Shown piece by piece: positions 37,411 through 45,894 of a DNA stretch of 64,000 nt. Position 1 is the first letter of the stretch. The number at the start of each line of letters is the position of its first letter. This DNA comes from Candidatus Gastranaerophilales bacterium. Its GTDB lineage: Bacteria > Cyanobacteriota > Vampirovibrionia > Gastranaerophilales > Gastranaerophilaceae. A program made the translations under genes and the position numbers. The DNA lies in the NCBI GenBank assembly GCA_944324915.1, contig CALUYD010000010.1, positions 1 through 64,000 on the forward strand. The letters run 5' to 3'. The notes under the pieces were generated by a model. It saw only the letters and a program-made list of their open reading frames with translations, searched no databases and was not told the DNA's origin.

Positions 37411-37447
37411 CTGTTTTGCGTACTATACTCGCAAAACTTTCTTGTTA
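37411..37447 (+). terminator. Possible attenuator hairpin between L10 leader and rplJ
   Basis: GTTTTGCG-TACTATACT-CGCAAAAC forms an 8-bp stem followed by TTTCTTGTT. With the L10 leader directly upstream it may be the terminator through which L10 binding stops transcription. Confidence 0.55.
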
Positions 37448-37497
37448 TTAGAAGAAATTTTTAGCGAAGTCTTAAAGAAAGGAGAAAAACGCAAAAA

Positions 37498-38019
37498 ATG
37501 GCAACTAAACAATTCAAAAACGAAAAACTTGAATATTACAAAAAACAATTTGAAAATGCTAAAGTTGCTGTTGTAGCTGATTATCGTGGTCTTAGCGTTG
37601 AAGAAATCACCGAATTAAGACGTGAACTTCAAAAAAATGACGCCGATTTAACAGTTACAAAAAACACTTTATGCAAAGTTGCAGTTCAAGGTAGCCAATT
37701 TGAAGCAATCAGCGAATTAATGCAAGGTCCAACCGCTGTTGCATTTGGTTATGGCGACGAAGTTGCTGCTGCAAAAGTTTTAGCAAAATTCATTAAAGAA
37801 AACAAAAAAGGAGAAATCACAGGCGCAGTTCTTGAAGGTAAAGTTCTAAATGCTGACGAAGCTAAAAAACTTGCTTCTATGCCATCAAAAGAAGAACTTT
37901 ATGCAAAAATTCTTGGCTCAATCAACTCTCCTGCAAGCGGCATAGTATTTGGTATCAATGGCGTTATGGCAGCTTTAACAAGAGCAATTGCTGCTGTTCG
38001 TGACCAAAAAAGTGCATAA
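37498..38019 (+). CDS. rplJ: 50S ribosomal protein L10
   Basis: A 173-residue uL10 that forms the base of the ribosomal stalk and binds L7/L12 dimers through its C-terminal helix. ADYRGLSVEEITELRRELQ, LTVTKNTLCKVA and MQGPTAVAFGYGD are typical. AAAGGAG lies about 13 nt before the ATG, longer than usual spacing. No rplK/rplA precede it here; it is expressed from its own promoter with an L10 leader. Confidence 0.97.
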   Translation: MATKQFKNEKLEYYKKQFENAKVAVVADYRGLSVEEITELRRELQKNDADLTVTKNTLCKVAVQGSQFEAISELMQGPTAVAFGYGDEVAAAKVLAKFIKENKKGEITGAVLEGKVLNADEAKKLASMPSKEELYAKILGSINSPASGIVFGINGVMAALTRAIAAVRDQKSA

Positions 38020-38061
38020 ATATAAGTAGTACAAAATATAATTTATGAAAGGTATATTACA

Positions 38062-38436
38062 ATGAGTAACGTAGAAACAATTTTAGAATCAATTGAAAAA
38101 TTAACATTATTAGAAGCAGCTGAATTAGTAAAAGCTATGGAAGAAAAATTCGGCGTATCTGCTGCTGCTCCTGTTGCAGTTGCTGCTGCTCCTGCTGCTG
38201 GTGCTGAAGCTGCAAGCGAAGCTCCATCAGAAGTTAACGTAATCCTAGCTGACGCTGGCGCTAACAAAATCCCTGTATTAAAACTAGTTCGTGAAATCAC
38301 AGGTTTAGGCTTAAAAGAAGCTAAAGATTTAGTTGATGGCGCTCCAAAAGCTATTAAAGAAGGCGTAAAAGTTGAAGAAGCTAACCAAATCAAAGCTCAA
38401 TTAGAAGAAGCTGGCGCTAAAGTTGAAATCAAATAG
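38062..38436 (+). CDS. rplL: 50S ribosomal protein L7/L12
   Basis: A 124-residue bL12 stalk protein: N-terminal dimerisation helices ([20 protein letters not shown]), an Ala-rich hinge (about 35-53), and the C-terminal factor-binding domain ([20 protein letters not shown]). It recruits translation GTPases. It follows rplJ by 42 nt and GAAAGG precedes the ATG. A strong terminator ends the operon. Confidence 0.97.
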   Translation: MSNVETILESIEKLTLLEAAELVKAMEEKFGVSAAAPVAVAAAPAAGAEAASEAPSEVNVILADAGANKIPVLKLVREITGLGLKEAKDLVDGAPKAIKEGVKVEEANQIKAQLEEAGAKVEIK

Positions 38437-38459
38437 TTTGATTTTAATTTAAAATAATT

Positions 38460-38492
38460 AAAACCCTTTGTCACAAGACAAAGGGTTTTTTA
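38460..38492 (+). terminator. Terminator of rplJ-rplL
   Basis: AAAACCCTTTGTC-ACAA-GACAAAGGGTTTTTT, a perfect 13-bp stem with a T run. Confidence 0.93.
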
Positions 38493-38507
38493 AATAGTAT
38501 CTTTTAG

Positions 38508-39101
38508 CTATTTTCTTGCTAATTCATGAATATAATCAGTTAACTTAGCAAAAGCTGTATCATCAGATACTAATTTAGATATCCACGTATTTATAATTGT
38601 TGATGAATCTCTTTCTGAGATTTTTTGTAATTCTTCTACTGTGAATTCTTGTTCTAACGCTAATAAGCCATCAACAACTTTTCTATTACCATTATCAAAT
38701 TTGCATATTCTATATAATTGACTATCATTTAAAGCAGAAATTGTTTCTTGTTTTAAAGATGACAAAGCATAGAGAATTTCTTTTGATACATCTGATTTTA
38801 AATCTAAATATCCGCATCTATCCATATCTTTAAGTCTTGTGTAGATATTTCCGCTGCGGGTCCTTGCAACCTGTTGCTTAGTAATTAATTTTTGATATTC
38901 AATTGATTTTAGCTCTTTTTGGATGTCTGTCATTCCGGTTTCATTTTCAATTTCAGAATTAGTCCTGCCAAAAATAGCAAACGTTATTCCATCATTAACA
39001 GAAGATGAATTTATATTTTCTTCGATTAAAATAGGGGTTTTTGCATGAACTTTTTTATTTATTGAGCTAAAATTTGGTGAATTCAAAAAGTTAATTTTCA
39101 T
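38508..39101 (-). CDS. Hypothetical protein with Asn-rich N-terminus
   Basis: A ~198-residue protein of unrecognised family, mostly predicted helical and charged in its C-terminal two thirds (DIQKELKSIEYQKLITKQQ, SSLKQETISALNDS). The first ~50 residues are Asn/Ser-rich with MKINFLNSPNFSS and FAIFGRTN, resembling the leader of the GH13 protein and others here. The start is uncertain: ATG 39101 fits that leader, ATG 39107 (MD-MKIN) is equally possible, and neither has a Shine-Dalgarno. No signal peptide or membrane segment is seen. It is divergent from the DUF2229 gene, with a very short promoter region. Confidence 0.65.
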   Translation of the reverse strand: MKINFLNSPNFSSINKKVHAKTPILIEENINSSSVNDGITFAIFGRTNSEIENETGMTDIQKELKSIEYQKLITKQQVARTRSGNIYTRLKDMDRCGYLDLKSDVSKEILYALSSLKQETISALNDSQLYRICKFDNGNRKVVDGLLALEQEFTVEELQKISERDSSTIINTWISKLVSDDTAFAKLTDYIHELARK

Positions 39102-39130
39102 ATCCATAAAAAACACAAAAATAATATTTT

Positions 39131-39163
39131 TTGCCAGAATTTTATTTGTTGTATAATAGACCT
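39131..39163 (+). promoter_or_regulatory. Promoter of the DUF2229 gene, probably leaderless
   Basis: TTGCCA at 39131-39136, a 15-nt spacer and consensus TATAAT at 39152-39157, 6 nt before the ATG at 39164. There is no Shine-Dalgarno. A TTG start at 39131 would place the promoter inside the coding region and is therefore unlikely. Confidence 0.65.
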
Positions 39164-40303
39164 ATGAAAAAAGAAACAAACGCAAAAAAGAAAGTTGCTT
39201 TCCCTCACATGGGAACAATATATGTAGCTTGGGAGATGGCACTCAAGACAATAGGAGTTGAACCATACATACCTCCTTACACAAGCAAAAAAACTCTTTC
39301 AATGGGTACAAAAAATTCACCCGAAGCAATATGTCTACCTTACAAATTGATTTTAGGCAATTTCATGGAAGCGCTTGATAATGGTGTAGATTATGTATCA
39401 ATGATAGCTTCTCCTGGCATTTGCAGATTGGGCGAATACGGAAGAAACATAGAGCAAGTCTTAAAAGAATTAGGATACCACACAAACTACATTGAGCTAA
39501 ATTTATATGACGGCATCAAGGGTATGTTTGATTACCTCACAAAAATCAGCGGCTGCAAAAATTATTTTAAAATAATGAATGCAATTTATCTTGCGATTAG
39601 AACAGTTTTTGCACTTGATGAATTACAAAATTTCCTATCATATTATAGGGCAAGAGAAATCAAAAAAGGCGAAAGTGAAAAACTATACAATAAAGCAATT
39701 AAACTTTTAAGGACATCAACAAACCCTAAAGAACTTGCAAAAAATTTAAAACAAGGTCTGAAAGAAATTTCAAGCGTTGAAATAGATAAAAAAAGAGATA
39801 TTCTTCATGTTGATTTGACAGGCGAAATTTATATAGTTAATGACGAATTTTCAAATCAATATATGGAGCGAGAATTAGGTGCAATGGGCGTTCAAGTAAG
39901 ACGTTCTCTTACGGTTTCATCGTTTTTAAAAGATGCAATCATTCCAAAAATGTTTAAAAAAGGAGAAACACACCTGGAGCGTGCATACAGATTAGCAAAG
40001 CCATATCTTATGAGAGATATTGGTGGAGATGCTCTTGAATGTGTTTCGGATGTACTTTATGCAAAAGAAAGAAATGTAGATGGACTAATCCATGTATCTC
40101 CATTTACTTGTATGCCTGAAATTATGAGCCAAAATATTTTTCCAAAAATGAGAGAGGATGTAAATTTACCGATTTTATCTTTAATTATGGATGAACAAAC
40201 AGGTAGGGCAGGCTATATTACAAGACTTGAGGCTTTCGTTGATTTAATGAGAAGAAAAAAAATGAAAGCAAAAATCGAAGAAAATAAACTAGCTAAAGTA
40301 TAA
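39164..40303 (+). CDS. DUF2229 / 2-hydroxyacyl-CoA dehydratase activase-related protein
   Basis: About 379 residues of the family related to subunits and activators of 2-hydroxyglutaryl-CoA dehydratase (DUF2229, CoA protein activase). Family marks: FPHMGTIYVAWEMALKTIG at the N-terminus, SPEAICLPYKLILGN with a conserved Cys, SPGICRLGEYGR with a second, and HVSPFTCMPEIM with a third, consistent with Fe-S cluster binding. The real substrate is unknown for stand-alone members. No ATPase (BcrAD-type) or dehydratase subunit gene is adjacent, so it is an orphan. The ATG at 39164 is chosen from the promoter. Confidence 0.82.
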   Translation: MKKETNAKKKVAFPHMGTIYVAWEMALKTIGVEPYIPPYTSKKTLSMGTKNSPEAICLPYKLILGNFMEALDNGVDYVSMIASPGICRLGEYGRNIEQVLKELGYHTNYIELNLYDGIKGMFDYLTKISGCKNYFKIMNAIYLAIRTVFALDELQNFLSYYRAREIKKGESEKLYNKAIKLLRTSTNPKELAKNLKQGLKEISSVEIDKKRDILHVDLTGEIYIVNDEFSNQYMERELGAMGVQVRRSLTVSSFLKDAIIPKMFKKGETHLERAYRLAKPYLMRDIGGDALECVSDVLYAKERNVDGLIHVSPFTCMPEIMSQNIFPKMREDVNLPILSLIMDEQTGRAGYITRLEAFVDLMRRKKMKAKIEENKLAKV

Positions 40304-40330
40304 TGTTAAATATTTATAATATGTTATAAT

Positions 40331-40359
40331 CCCTATATAAAAGTTTATAGGGATTTTTT
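40331..40359 (+). terminator. Hairpin with T run just before the ABC ATPase start
   Basis: CCCTATA-8 nt-TATAGGG followed by ATTTTTT forms an intrinsic terminator. It ends the DUF2229 transcript, but a TATAAT (40325-40330) lies directly upstream and the GTG start of the next gene is at 40361, so it may also act as an attenuator and hide the AGGGA ribosome site. Confidence 0.6.
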
Positions 40360-40360
40360 A

Positions 40361-41290
40361 GTGGATAACATATTAGAAATTAAAAATTTAAATGTCGGTT
40401 TTGATATAGAAGATAATTTTTATTTTGCACTAAACGACATAAATTTAACCTTTGAAAAAGGAAAAATTCACGCCATAGCAGGCGAATCAGGATGCGGCAA
40501 AAGCGTTCTTATTAACACAATTTTAAGGTTACTGCCAAAAAATAGCAGAATAAAATCAGGCGAAATTTTATTCAAAGACCAAGATTTATTAAAATTAAAA
40601 GAAAAAGAAATAAGAAAAATAAGAGGAAATTCAATATCATTAATACCTCAAGACCCTTTTATGTCCTTAAATCCGCTTTATACAATAGAAAATCAATTGC
40701 TCGAAGTTCCCTCAATAAAAGATAGAGAAAATAAAATTAACATTATAAAAGGTGCGCTTGAAGAAGTTAAAATCAAAAACATTGATACCGTTTTAAAATC
40801 ATATCCGCACGAATTATCAGGCGGAATGAAGCAAAGAGTAATTATTGCGATGGCGCTAATTTCTAAATCTGATTTAATTTTAGCGGACGAACCAACCACA
40901 GCGCTTGATGTTACAGTTTCAAATTCGATTTTAAATCTACTTTTAGAACTTAAAAACAAAGGAAAAACAATAATTCTAATAACTCATGATTTATCAATAG
41001 TTTCAAATTATTGTGATACAACAACGATAATGTATTTAGGAGATATTGTTGAAATAAATTCAAGCGACAAACTTTTTAAAAACCCGCTCCACCCATACAC
41101 AAAAGCTCTAATTGGGGCACTTCCAACTTCAAGAGGCAAAAAACTTGAAAATATAAAAGGACAAATATCACCAATAACAGAAAAAATTAAAGGCTGCAAA
41201 TTTCATCCAAGGTGCAATTTTGCAATGGAAAAATGTTGCTGTATAAAACCAAAATTAATAAATAATGTAGCATGTCATTTATATAACTAG
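40361..41290 (+). CDS. Oligopeptide/dipeptide-type ABC transporter ATP-binding protein, orphan
   Basis: A 309-residue ATPase of the OppD/DppD class: Walker A GESGCGKSV near 40, Q-loop LIPQDPFMSLNPLY, signature ELSGGMKQR near 152, Walker B LILADEPTTALD, H-loop ITHD, and the C-terminal extension of this class (HPYTKALIGALP, and a Cys-rich GCKFHPRCNFAMEKC). It would energise peptide or nickel uptake, but no permease, binding protein or OppF partner is adjacent. The start is GTG, with a hairpin directly upstream. Confidence 0.9.
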   Translation: MDNILEIKNLNVGFDIEDNFYFALNDINLTFEKGKIHAIAGESGCGKSVLINTILRLLPKNSRIKSGEILFKDQDLLKLKEKEIRKIRGNSISLIPQDPFMSLNPLYTIENQLLEVPSIKDRENKINIIKGALEEVKIKNIDTVLKSYPHELSGGMKQRVIIAMALISKSDLILADEPTTALDVTVSNSILNLLLELKNKGKTIILITHDLSIVSNYCDTTTIMYLGDIVEINSSDKLFKNPLHPYTKALIGALPTSRGKKLENIKGQISPITEKIKGCKFHPRCNFAMEKCCCIKPKLINNVACHLYN

Positions 41291-41350
41291 TAGCTTAGTT
41301 GCAATTGCAATTTATAGATATTATAATTTTATAAATAGCGGAAGTTTAAT

Positions 41351-42937
41351 ATGGAAACAAAAGTAAGAGATATTCTATCAAATTCATATATTGATTGCAC
41401 AGATTTGCAATTAAAAGAAAAATATGAACAAATTAAATCAAGCAACAATAATACAAAAACAAACGAAGCTCTAATAATTGCAATCGAAGCAATTAAAAGG
41501 GTTTATGATTATAATATCACTAATGAAGACCTTGAAAAACTTGATATGTTTATAAATAAAACAAGTTTAAATATATCAAATAGCGAGGCCTTTTATCCGT
41601 TTTTATTATATACAATTACTAAAGAAATAGAAAACAAATATTTACATGCATTATTTATAGACGATTTTCTTGCAAGAAAATATTTTATACAATCGGAGCC
41701 TTTTTACGAATTTCTAGGCATAAAAGCGTCATTTAATTTTATAAACGAAAGCAATTCAACCATTAAACCAAACATATTTAGCGCAAATATTATTTTTTCA
41801 GATTGGAAAAGAATAATTTGGGAACATATTTATAATTTAAACATCCAAAAAGTTGTAGATAAAATTAATCTTAAATTTGATTGCGCATTTATTTTTGATA
41901 TGGATAGAATAATTTATGATTATGAAAAATTTACAATTAAATTCAACTCAAATGATTTAAATCCAAATGAAATAAAAGTAAAAAAATTTTTCAAATTATA
42001 CAAAGAAATAATTGGCGTGTCTCCTTGCTTATTTCTTGAGGGCAAAAAAATTGAAAAAAATTACAATATAAAAACACAAAACACACTAAATAATAAAGAC
42101 ATATTAAGCAAAATAAAAAATGCTAGTGAAAAATTTTACAAAAGCAGATTAGATAAGATTAGGTCTTTATCAAAAGAAATTGAACTATTAAACAACAATC
42201 AAGAAACAGTAATTATTGATATAGATGATAATGAGGACTTTGAACTTTTATGCGAATTTTTAAAATTTAAAAATATCAGGTTTTCAACAATAGATGAAAA
42301 CACCGATATTTTTGATAATGATATATTAACAATTCTAACACCAAACAAAATAAGTATAATAAGAAATATGCTCAACGCAAGCATTGAATCTAAGCTGGGC
42401 GGCGACTATAAAGAAATTGCAAAAATTAACACATACATGACAAACGCTGATGTTGGCACAAATTTCTACAATAAAAAACTCAAACAAGAACTTAAAGAAC
42501 AAAAAGAAATACAAGAAAAAAACAAAGAAATTATCCAAAATAAAGGCGGTATAAATCTCATTTTTGCAAGTCATTATACAGAATTAAAATCCGAATACGC
42601 AATAATAAAAAATTACTATTGCACACCTATTAAAAATTTAACCTTTTATAATTGCTCTGAAGATACCGTATACAAAGAATTCAAACTAAACAAATTAAAC
42701 ATCTTTAACAAACAGGATACGCAAGAAAACAAAATTTTGTTTGATATTTTTGCTAAATTTGTTTTTTATTTCAAAAAATTTGCCATAAACAGAATGATTA
42801 GGCAAACTGATGATTGTCTTGTATTAAATGTACAGAAAAATGAATTTCCAAACAATTCTTATAAAGAAAAAGTTGGAAGAAACGACCCCTGCCCTTGCGG
42901 AAGCGGGAAAAAATACAAAAATTGTTGCGGAGGTTAA
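41351..42937 (+). CDS. Hypothetical protein with C-terminal SEC-C zinc motif
   Basis: A 528-residue protein with no domain I recognise except at the extreme C-terminus, where GRNDPCPCGSGKKYKNCC is a canonical SEC-C motif that binds one zinc through CxCx(8)CC. A coiled-coil-like stretch rich in Lys/Glu/Gln lies near 380-400. SEC-C tails are adaptor elements on SecA and many unrelated proteins. It is the first gene of a likely four-gene operon: the next gene begins 2 nt after its stop and its ribosome site (GGAGG) lies inside the SEC-C codons. GGAAG precedes its own ATG. Confidence 0.82.
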   Translation: METKVRDILSNSYIDCTDLQLKEKYEQIKSSNNNTKTNEALIIAIEAIKRVYDYNITNEDLEKLDMFINKTSLNISNSEAFYPFLLYTITKEIENKYLHALFIDDFLARKYFIQSEPFYEFLGIKASFNFINESNSTIKPNIFSANIIFSDWKRIIWEHIYNLNIQKVVDKINLKFDCAFIFDMDRIIYDYEKFTIKFNSNDLNPNEIKVKKFFKLYKEIIGVSPCLFLEGKKIEKNYNIKTQNTLNNKDILSKIKNASEKFYKSRLDKIRSLSKEIELLNNNQETVIIDIDDNEDFELLCEFLKFKNIRFSTIDENTDIFDNDILTILTPNKISIIRNMLNASIESKLGGDYKEIAKINTYMTNADVGTNFYNKKLKQELKEQKEIQEKNKEIIQNKGGINLIFASHYTELKSEYAIIKNYYCTPIKNLTFYNCSEDTVYKEFKLNKLNIFNKQDTQENKILFDIFAKFVFYFKKFAINRMIRQTDDCLVLNVQKNEFPNNSYKEKVGRNDPCPCGSGKKYKNCCGG

Positions 42938-42939
42938 TT

Positions 42940-43911
42940 TTGGACAAAAACAAAATATTTAAATATGGAAAAGATATTGTTTGGTCACTGCCAATATTAT
43001 TTCAATACGAACCTGTATGGCGAGTAATTTATAACACAGCAAAAGAATATGGAATAGAATTGCCTAACGCTAATGGCTTTGGATGCCCAGGGATGGCTTG
43101 GTATGGCGGCAGATTACCAAATATAAAAGAAGAGGTTGAACCAAGAATACTCTTTAAAATCTTCAATTATTGCAGAGAAATGAATATAACGCCTGCATTA
43201 ACATTCAATAGAATACAAATCGACAAAGATGATCTTAAAGATAAATATGCAAATTATATTTTAGATATGGCACTTGAAACAAAATGTCATTTTATAGTTT
43301 GTTCAGATTTATTAAAAAATTATATAAAAGAAAAAGACCCTAATGCGCATATTACAGCGTCTATCATACAAACACAAATAAAATTTCAAGGAGAAAACGC
43401 AAAAAATTGGTCAATTGAAAACGAAACAAATCATTATAACAATCTATTAAAAGAATATGATATGGTTGTTGTAAGACCGGAATATTCAATGGATGTACTA
43501 ACTAAAAATCCTGATTTTATTGATGATATATCAAAAATAGAAATACTTGTAAATCAAAGATGTATCAAAAACTGTCCAAAGGTTCACGAGCATTATTTAA
43601 TAATTGAAAAATACGACCCTGATAAAAATTTCAAATGTATAATAGAAACAAGTTCAGACAGAAAATGGGTATACGATAATTGCGTTTCACATGACGAAAA
43701 AACAATACAAAAGCTCGTAGACAATGGAATAAAACACATAAAACTTCAAGGTAGAGGTATTGGGCTATCTAATTTAGGACTTGCAATGATGTTATTTGCG
43801 CGCATATTTGATCAAGGTGGCGGAAATCATCATATACTTGAGAGAATATTAGTCGGTTCGATAGATCAAGAAACTTATAACTTTGCACAATGGTTAAATA
43901 AACAATTTTAA
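42940..43911 (+). CDS. Tandem paralogue 1 of an uncharacterised family, possibly U32-like
   Basis: A 323-residue protein, first of three tandem paralogues. The start is TTG at 42940, directly after GGAGGTTAATT. The pattern of alternating strands and helices suggests a TIM barrel. CxxxC in NQRCIKNCPKVHEHY near 210 plus a third Cys (FKCIIE) and the late segment HIKLQGRG recall Fe-S U32 peptidase-family proteins (conserved Cys set and a K-x-x-GR motif), but this is only a resemblance. YGGRLP near 55 and VVVRPEYS near 180 are conserved in the family copies. Function unknown. Confidence 0.75.
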   Translation: MDKNKIFKYGKDIVWSLPILFQYEPVWRVIYNTAKEYGIELPNANGFGCPGMAWYGGRLPNIKEEVEPRILFKIFNYCREMNITPALTFNRIQIDKDDLKDKYANYILDMALETKCHFIVCSDLLKNYIKEKDPNAHITASIIQTQIKFQGENAKNWSIENETNHYNNLLKEYDMVVVRPEYSMDVLTKNPDFIDDISKIEILVNQRCIKNCPKVHEHYLIIEKYDPDKNFKCIIETSSDRKWVYDNCVSHDEKTIQKLVDNGIKHIKLQGRGIGLSNLGLAMMLFARIFDQGGGNHHILERILVGSIDQETYNFAQWLNKQF

Positions 43912-43932
43912 TTAAAGAAGAAACAGGAAAAA

Positions 43933-44904
43933 ATGATAAATAATATATTTAAATTCAAAAACCAAGAATGGGTATTGCCTTTATTATTTCAATACGATGC
44001 AATATGGGCAACCATACATAATACACTTAAAGATTTTAGTGTGGAATTACCAAAAGCAAGTTTATTCGGTTCACCGTCAATTTTGTGGGCGGGCGGAAGA
44101 GTTCCAAGATTATACGGCAAATTCAACAGAAAATTTTTCACAAATTGGTTTTCATACGTAGTTGAGCACAATGCTACACCAACGCTTACTTTTACATCCA
44201 CAAAAATAACAAAAGAAGATTTAAAAGACGAATATGCAAATTTTATATTGGATATAGCGCTTGAATTTAACTGTAATTTTATAGTTTACTCGGATATATT
44301 AAAAGATTATATTAAAGAAAAAAAACCAGAAGCTAAAATTACAGCCTCTGTAATTAAAGCAAATTGCAGATTTCAAGGTCCAAATAGAATTGAAGAACCA
44401 ACAATTGAAAATGAAACAAATTACTATAATAAGCTATTAAAAGAATATGATATTGTAGTTGTAAGACCGGAATACTCAGAAAAAACTTTAGCAGAAAATC
44501 CTAATTTAATAGATGACTTATCAAGAATTGAAGTATTAATAAATCAGCCATGTATCAGAAATTGCCCTAAAATGCCGGAACATTACCATTATTTGCAAAA
44601 CTACAACACCATGCCAAATTACGGAGATAGCTTCAGATGCATAAGAATGGATATGGAATCAAGTGTTTTATACAAAAATAATTTAATACATGAAAAAGAA
44701 ACAGTTGAAAAACTTATTGAAAATGGTATCAATATACTCAAGCTGCAAGGAAGGGGAACAGCTATAAGTACTTTAGATTTGTTATTAATTTTAATGGATA
44801 ATATTTTTATAAAGGACGGAAACAATCAAATTATCTTGAACTCAATAACCGATAATTTAGAATACGAAATAAACAATCTAAATCAAACAATAAACAGACA
44901 ATAA
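43933..44904 (+). CDS. Tandem paralogue 2 of the uncharacterised, possibly U32-like family
   Basis: A 323-residue protein 21 nt downstream of copy 1, with AGGAAA before the ATG. It keeps the shared features: WVLPLLFQYDAIW near the start, AGGRVP, VVVRPEYS, NQPCIRNCPKMPEHY with CxxxC, a third Cys in SFRC, and the LQGRG motif. A 110-nt stretch (44368-44477) is almost identical to copy 3. Function unknown; retention of all motifs suggests it is active. Confidence 0.75.
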   Translation: MINNIFKFKNQEWVLPLLFQYDAIWATIHNTLKDFSVELPKASLFGSPSILWAGGRVPRLYGKFNRKFFTNWFSYVVEHNATPTLTFTSTKITKEDLKDEYANFILDIALEFNCNFIVYSDILKDYIKEKKPEAKITASVIKANCRFQGPNRIEEPTIENETNYYNKLLKEYDIVVVRPEYSEKTLAENPNLIDDLSRIEVLINQPCIRNCPKMPEHYHYLQNYNTMPNYGDSFRCIRMDMESSVLYKNNLIHEKETVEKLIENGINILKLQGRGTAISTLDLLLILMDNIFIKDGNNQIILNSITDNLEYEINNLNQTINRQ

Positions 44905-44913
44905 GGAAAAGCA

Positions 44914-45894
44914 ATGACAGACATCAACAAATATAAAAACATTACTTGGAATTTACCGCTGCTATTTCAGGCAGATATAATATGGGGAGCTATATACAAT
45001 AAGATTAAATCATACAATTTGGAACCTCCTAAAGTAAATCTATATGGCACACCTGCACAAAGATGGATAGGCGGCACAATACCGAGGGTAAAAGAAAAAT
45101 TACAAAAAAATGTATTATATGAACATTTTAAATATGTCAAAGAAATGGAAGCAACACCTATATTAGATTTTACTTCGACAAGAATTACAGAAGAAGATTT
45201 AAAAGACGAATATGCAAATTACATTTTAGATATAGCCCTTGAATTTGACTGTAATTTTATGGTACATAGCGATTTTTTAAAAGACTATATTAAAGAAAAA
45301 AAACCTAGCGTAAAAATAATATCATCACACACAAAACCCGTATACAGATTTCAAGGTCCAAATAGAATTGAAGAACCAACAATAGAAAATGAAACAAATT
45401 ATTATAATAAGCTATTAAAAGAATATGATATTGTAGTTGTAAGACCGGAATACTCCAAATATACCCTCCTTAAGAATTCAAATTTAATAGATGACATCTC
45501 AAGAATAGAAGTATTAATAAATCAACCTTGCACAATAAATTGTCCGAAAATGCCGGAACATTTCATGCATCTGGAAAATATCAGTAAAATTCCAAATTAT
45601 TGTGTAAATTTTGAATGCACAAGATCAAATATGCCACCGGCGGTATTATATGAAAACAATCTTATACACAACGACAAAACAATAAACAGTCTTATTAATA
45701 TCGGCGTTAAAAACTTAATGCAAATTTCAAGACAAATAGACGCACCTCCGATAACCGCAAGTGAAACCATCCAAAATATGTTTAACACGGACGGAAGCAA
45801 TCATTTACTACTAACCGAGACAATACCTCATGCTATACAAGATGAAATTGCAAAATACAATCAAAGAATAAATAAAATTTTAAATCCGAATTAA
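44914..45894 (+). CDS. Tandem paralogue 3 of the uncharacterised, possibly U32-like family (diverged motifs)
   Basis: A 326-residue protein 9 nt downstream of copy 2; AAGGAAAA precedes the ATG. It keeps the CxxxC (NQPCTINCPKMPEHF) and third Cys (NFEC), but the GGR block reads IGGTIP and the LQGRG motif is replaced by MQISRQIDA, so two positions conserved in copies 1 and 2 are lost. It may be a non-catalytic partner or a specialised paralogue. The last 15 nt overlap the convergent maf gene. Confidence 0.75.
   Translation: MTDINKYKNITWNLPLLFQADIIWGAIYNKIKSYNLEPPKVNLYGTPAQRWIGGTIPRVKEKLQKNVLYEHFKYVKEMEATPILDFTSTRITEEDLKDEYANYILDIALEFDCNFMVHSDFLKDYIKEKKPSVKIISSHTKPVYRFQGPNRIEEPTIENETNYYNKLLKEYDIVVVRPEYSKYTLLKNSNLIDDISRIEVLINQPCTINCPKMPEHFMHLENISKIPNYCVNFECTRSNMPPAVLYENNLIHNDKTINSLINIGVKNLMQISRQIDAPPITASETIQNMFNTDGSNHLLLTETIPHAIQDEIAKYNQRINKILNPN

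Noticed and set aside
39131-39163. TTG start for the DUF2229 protein adding 11 residues
   Set aside because: The TTG is the probable -35 element and TATAAT lies inside the extension; homology begins after the ATG at 39164.
42895-42939. Upstream TTG start for paralogue 1
   Set aside because: It lies within the SEC-C codons of the preceding gene; a GGAGG site points to the TTG at 42940.
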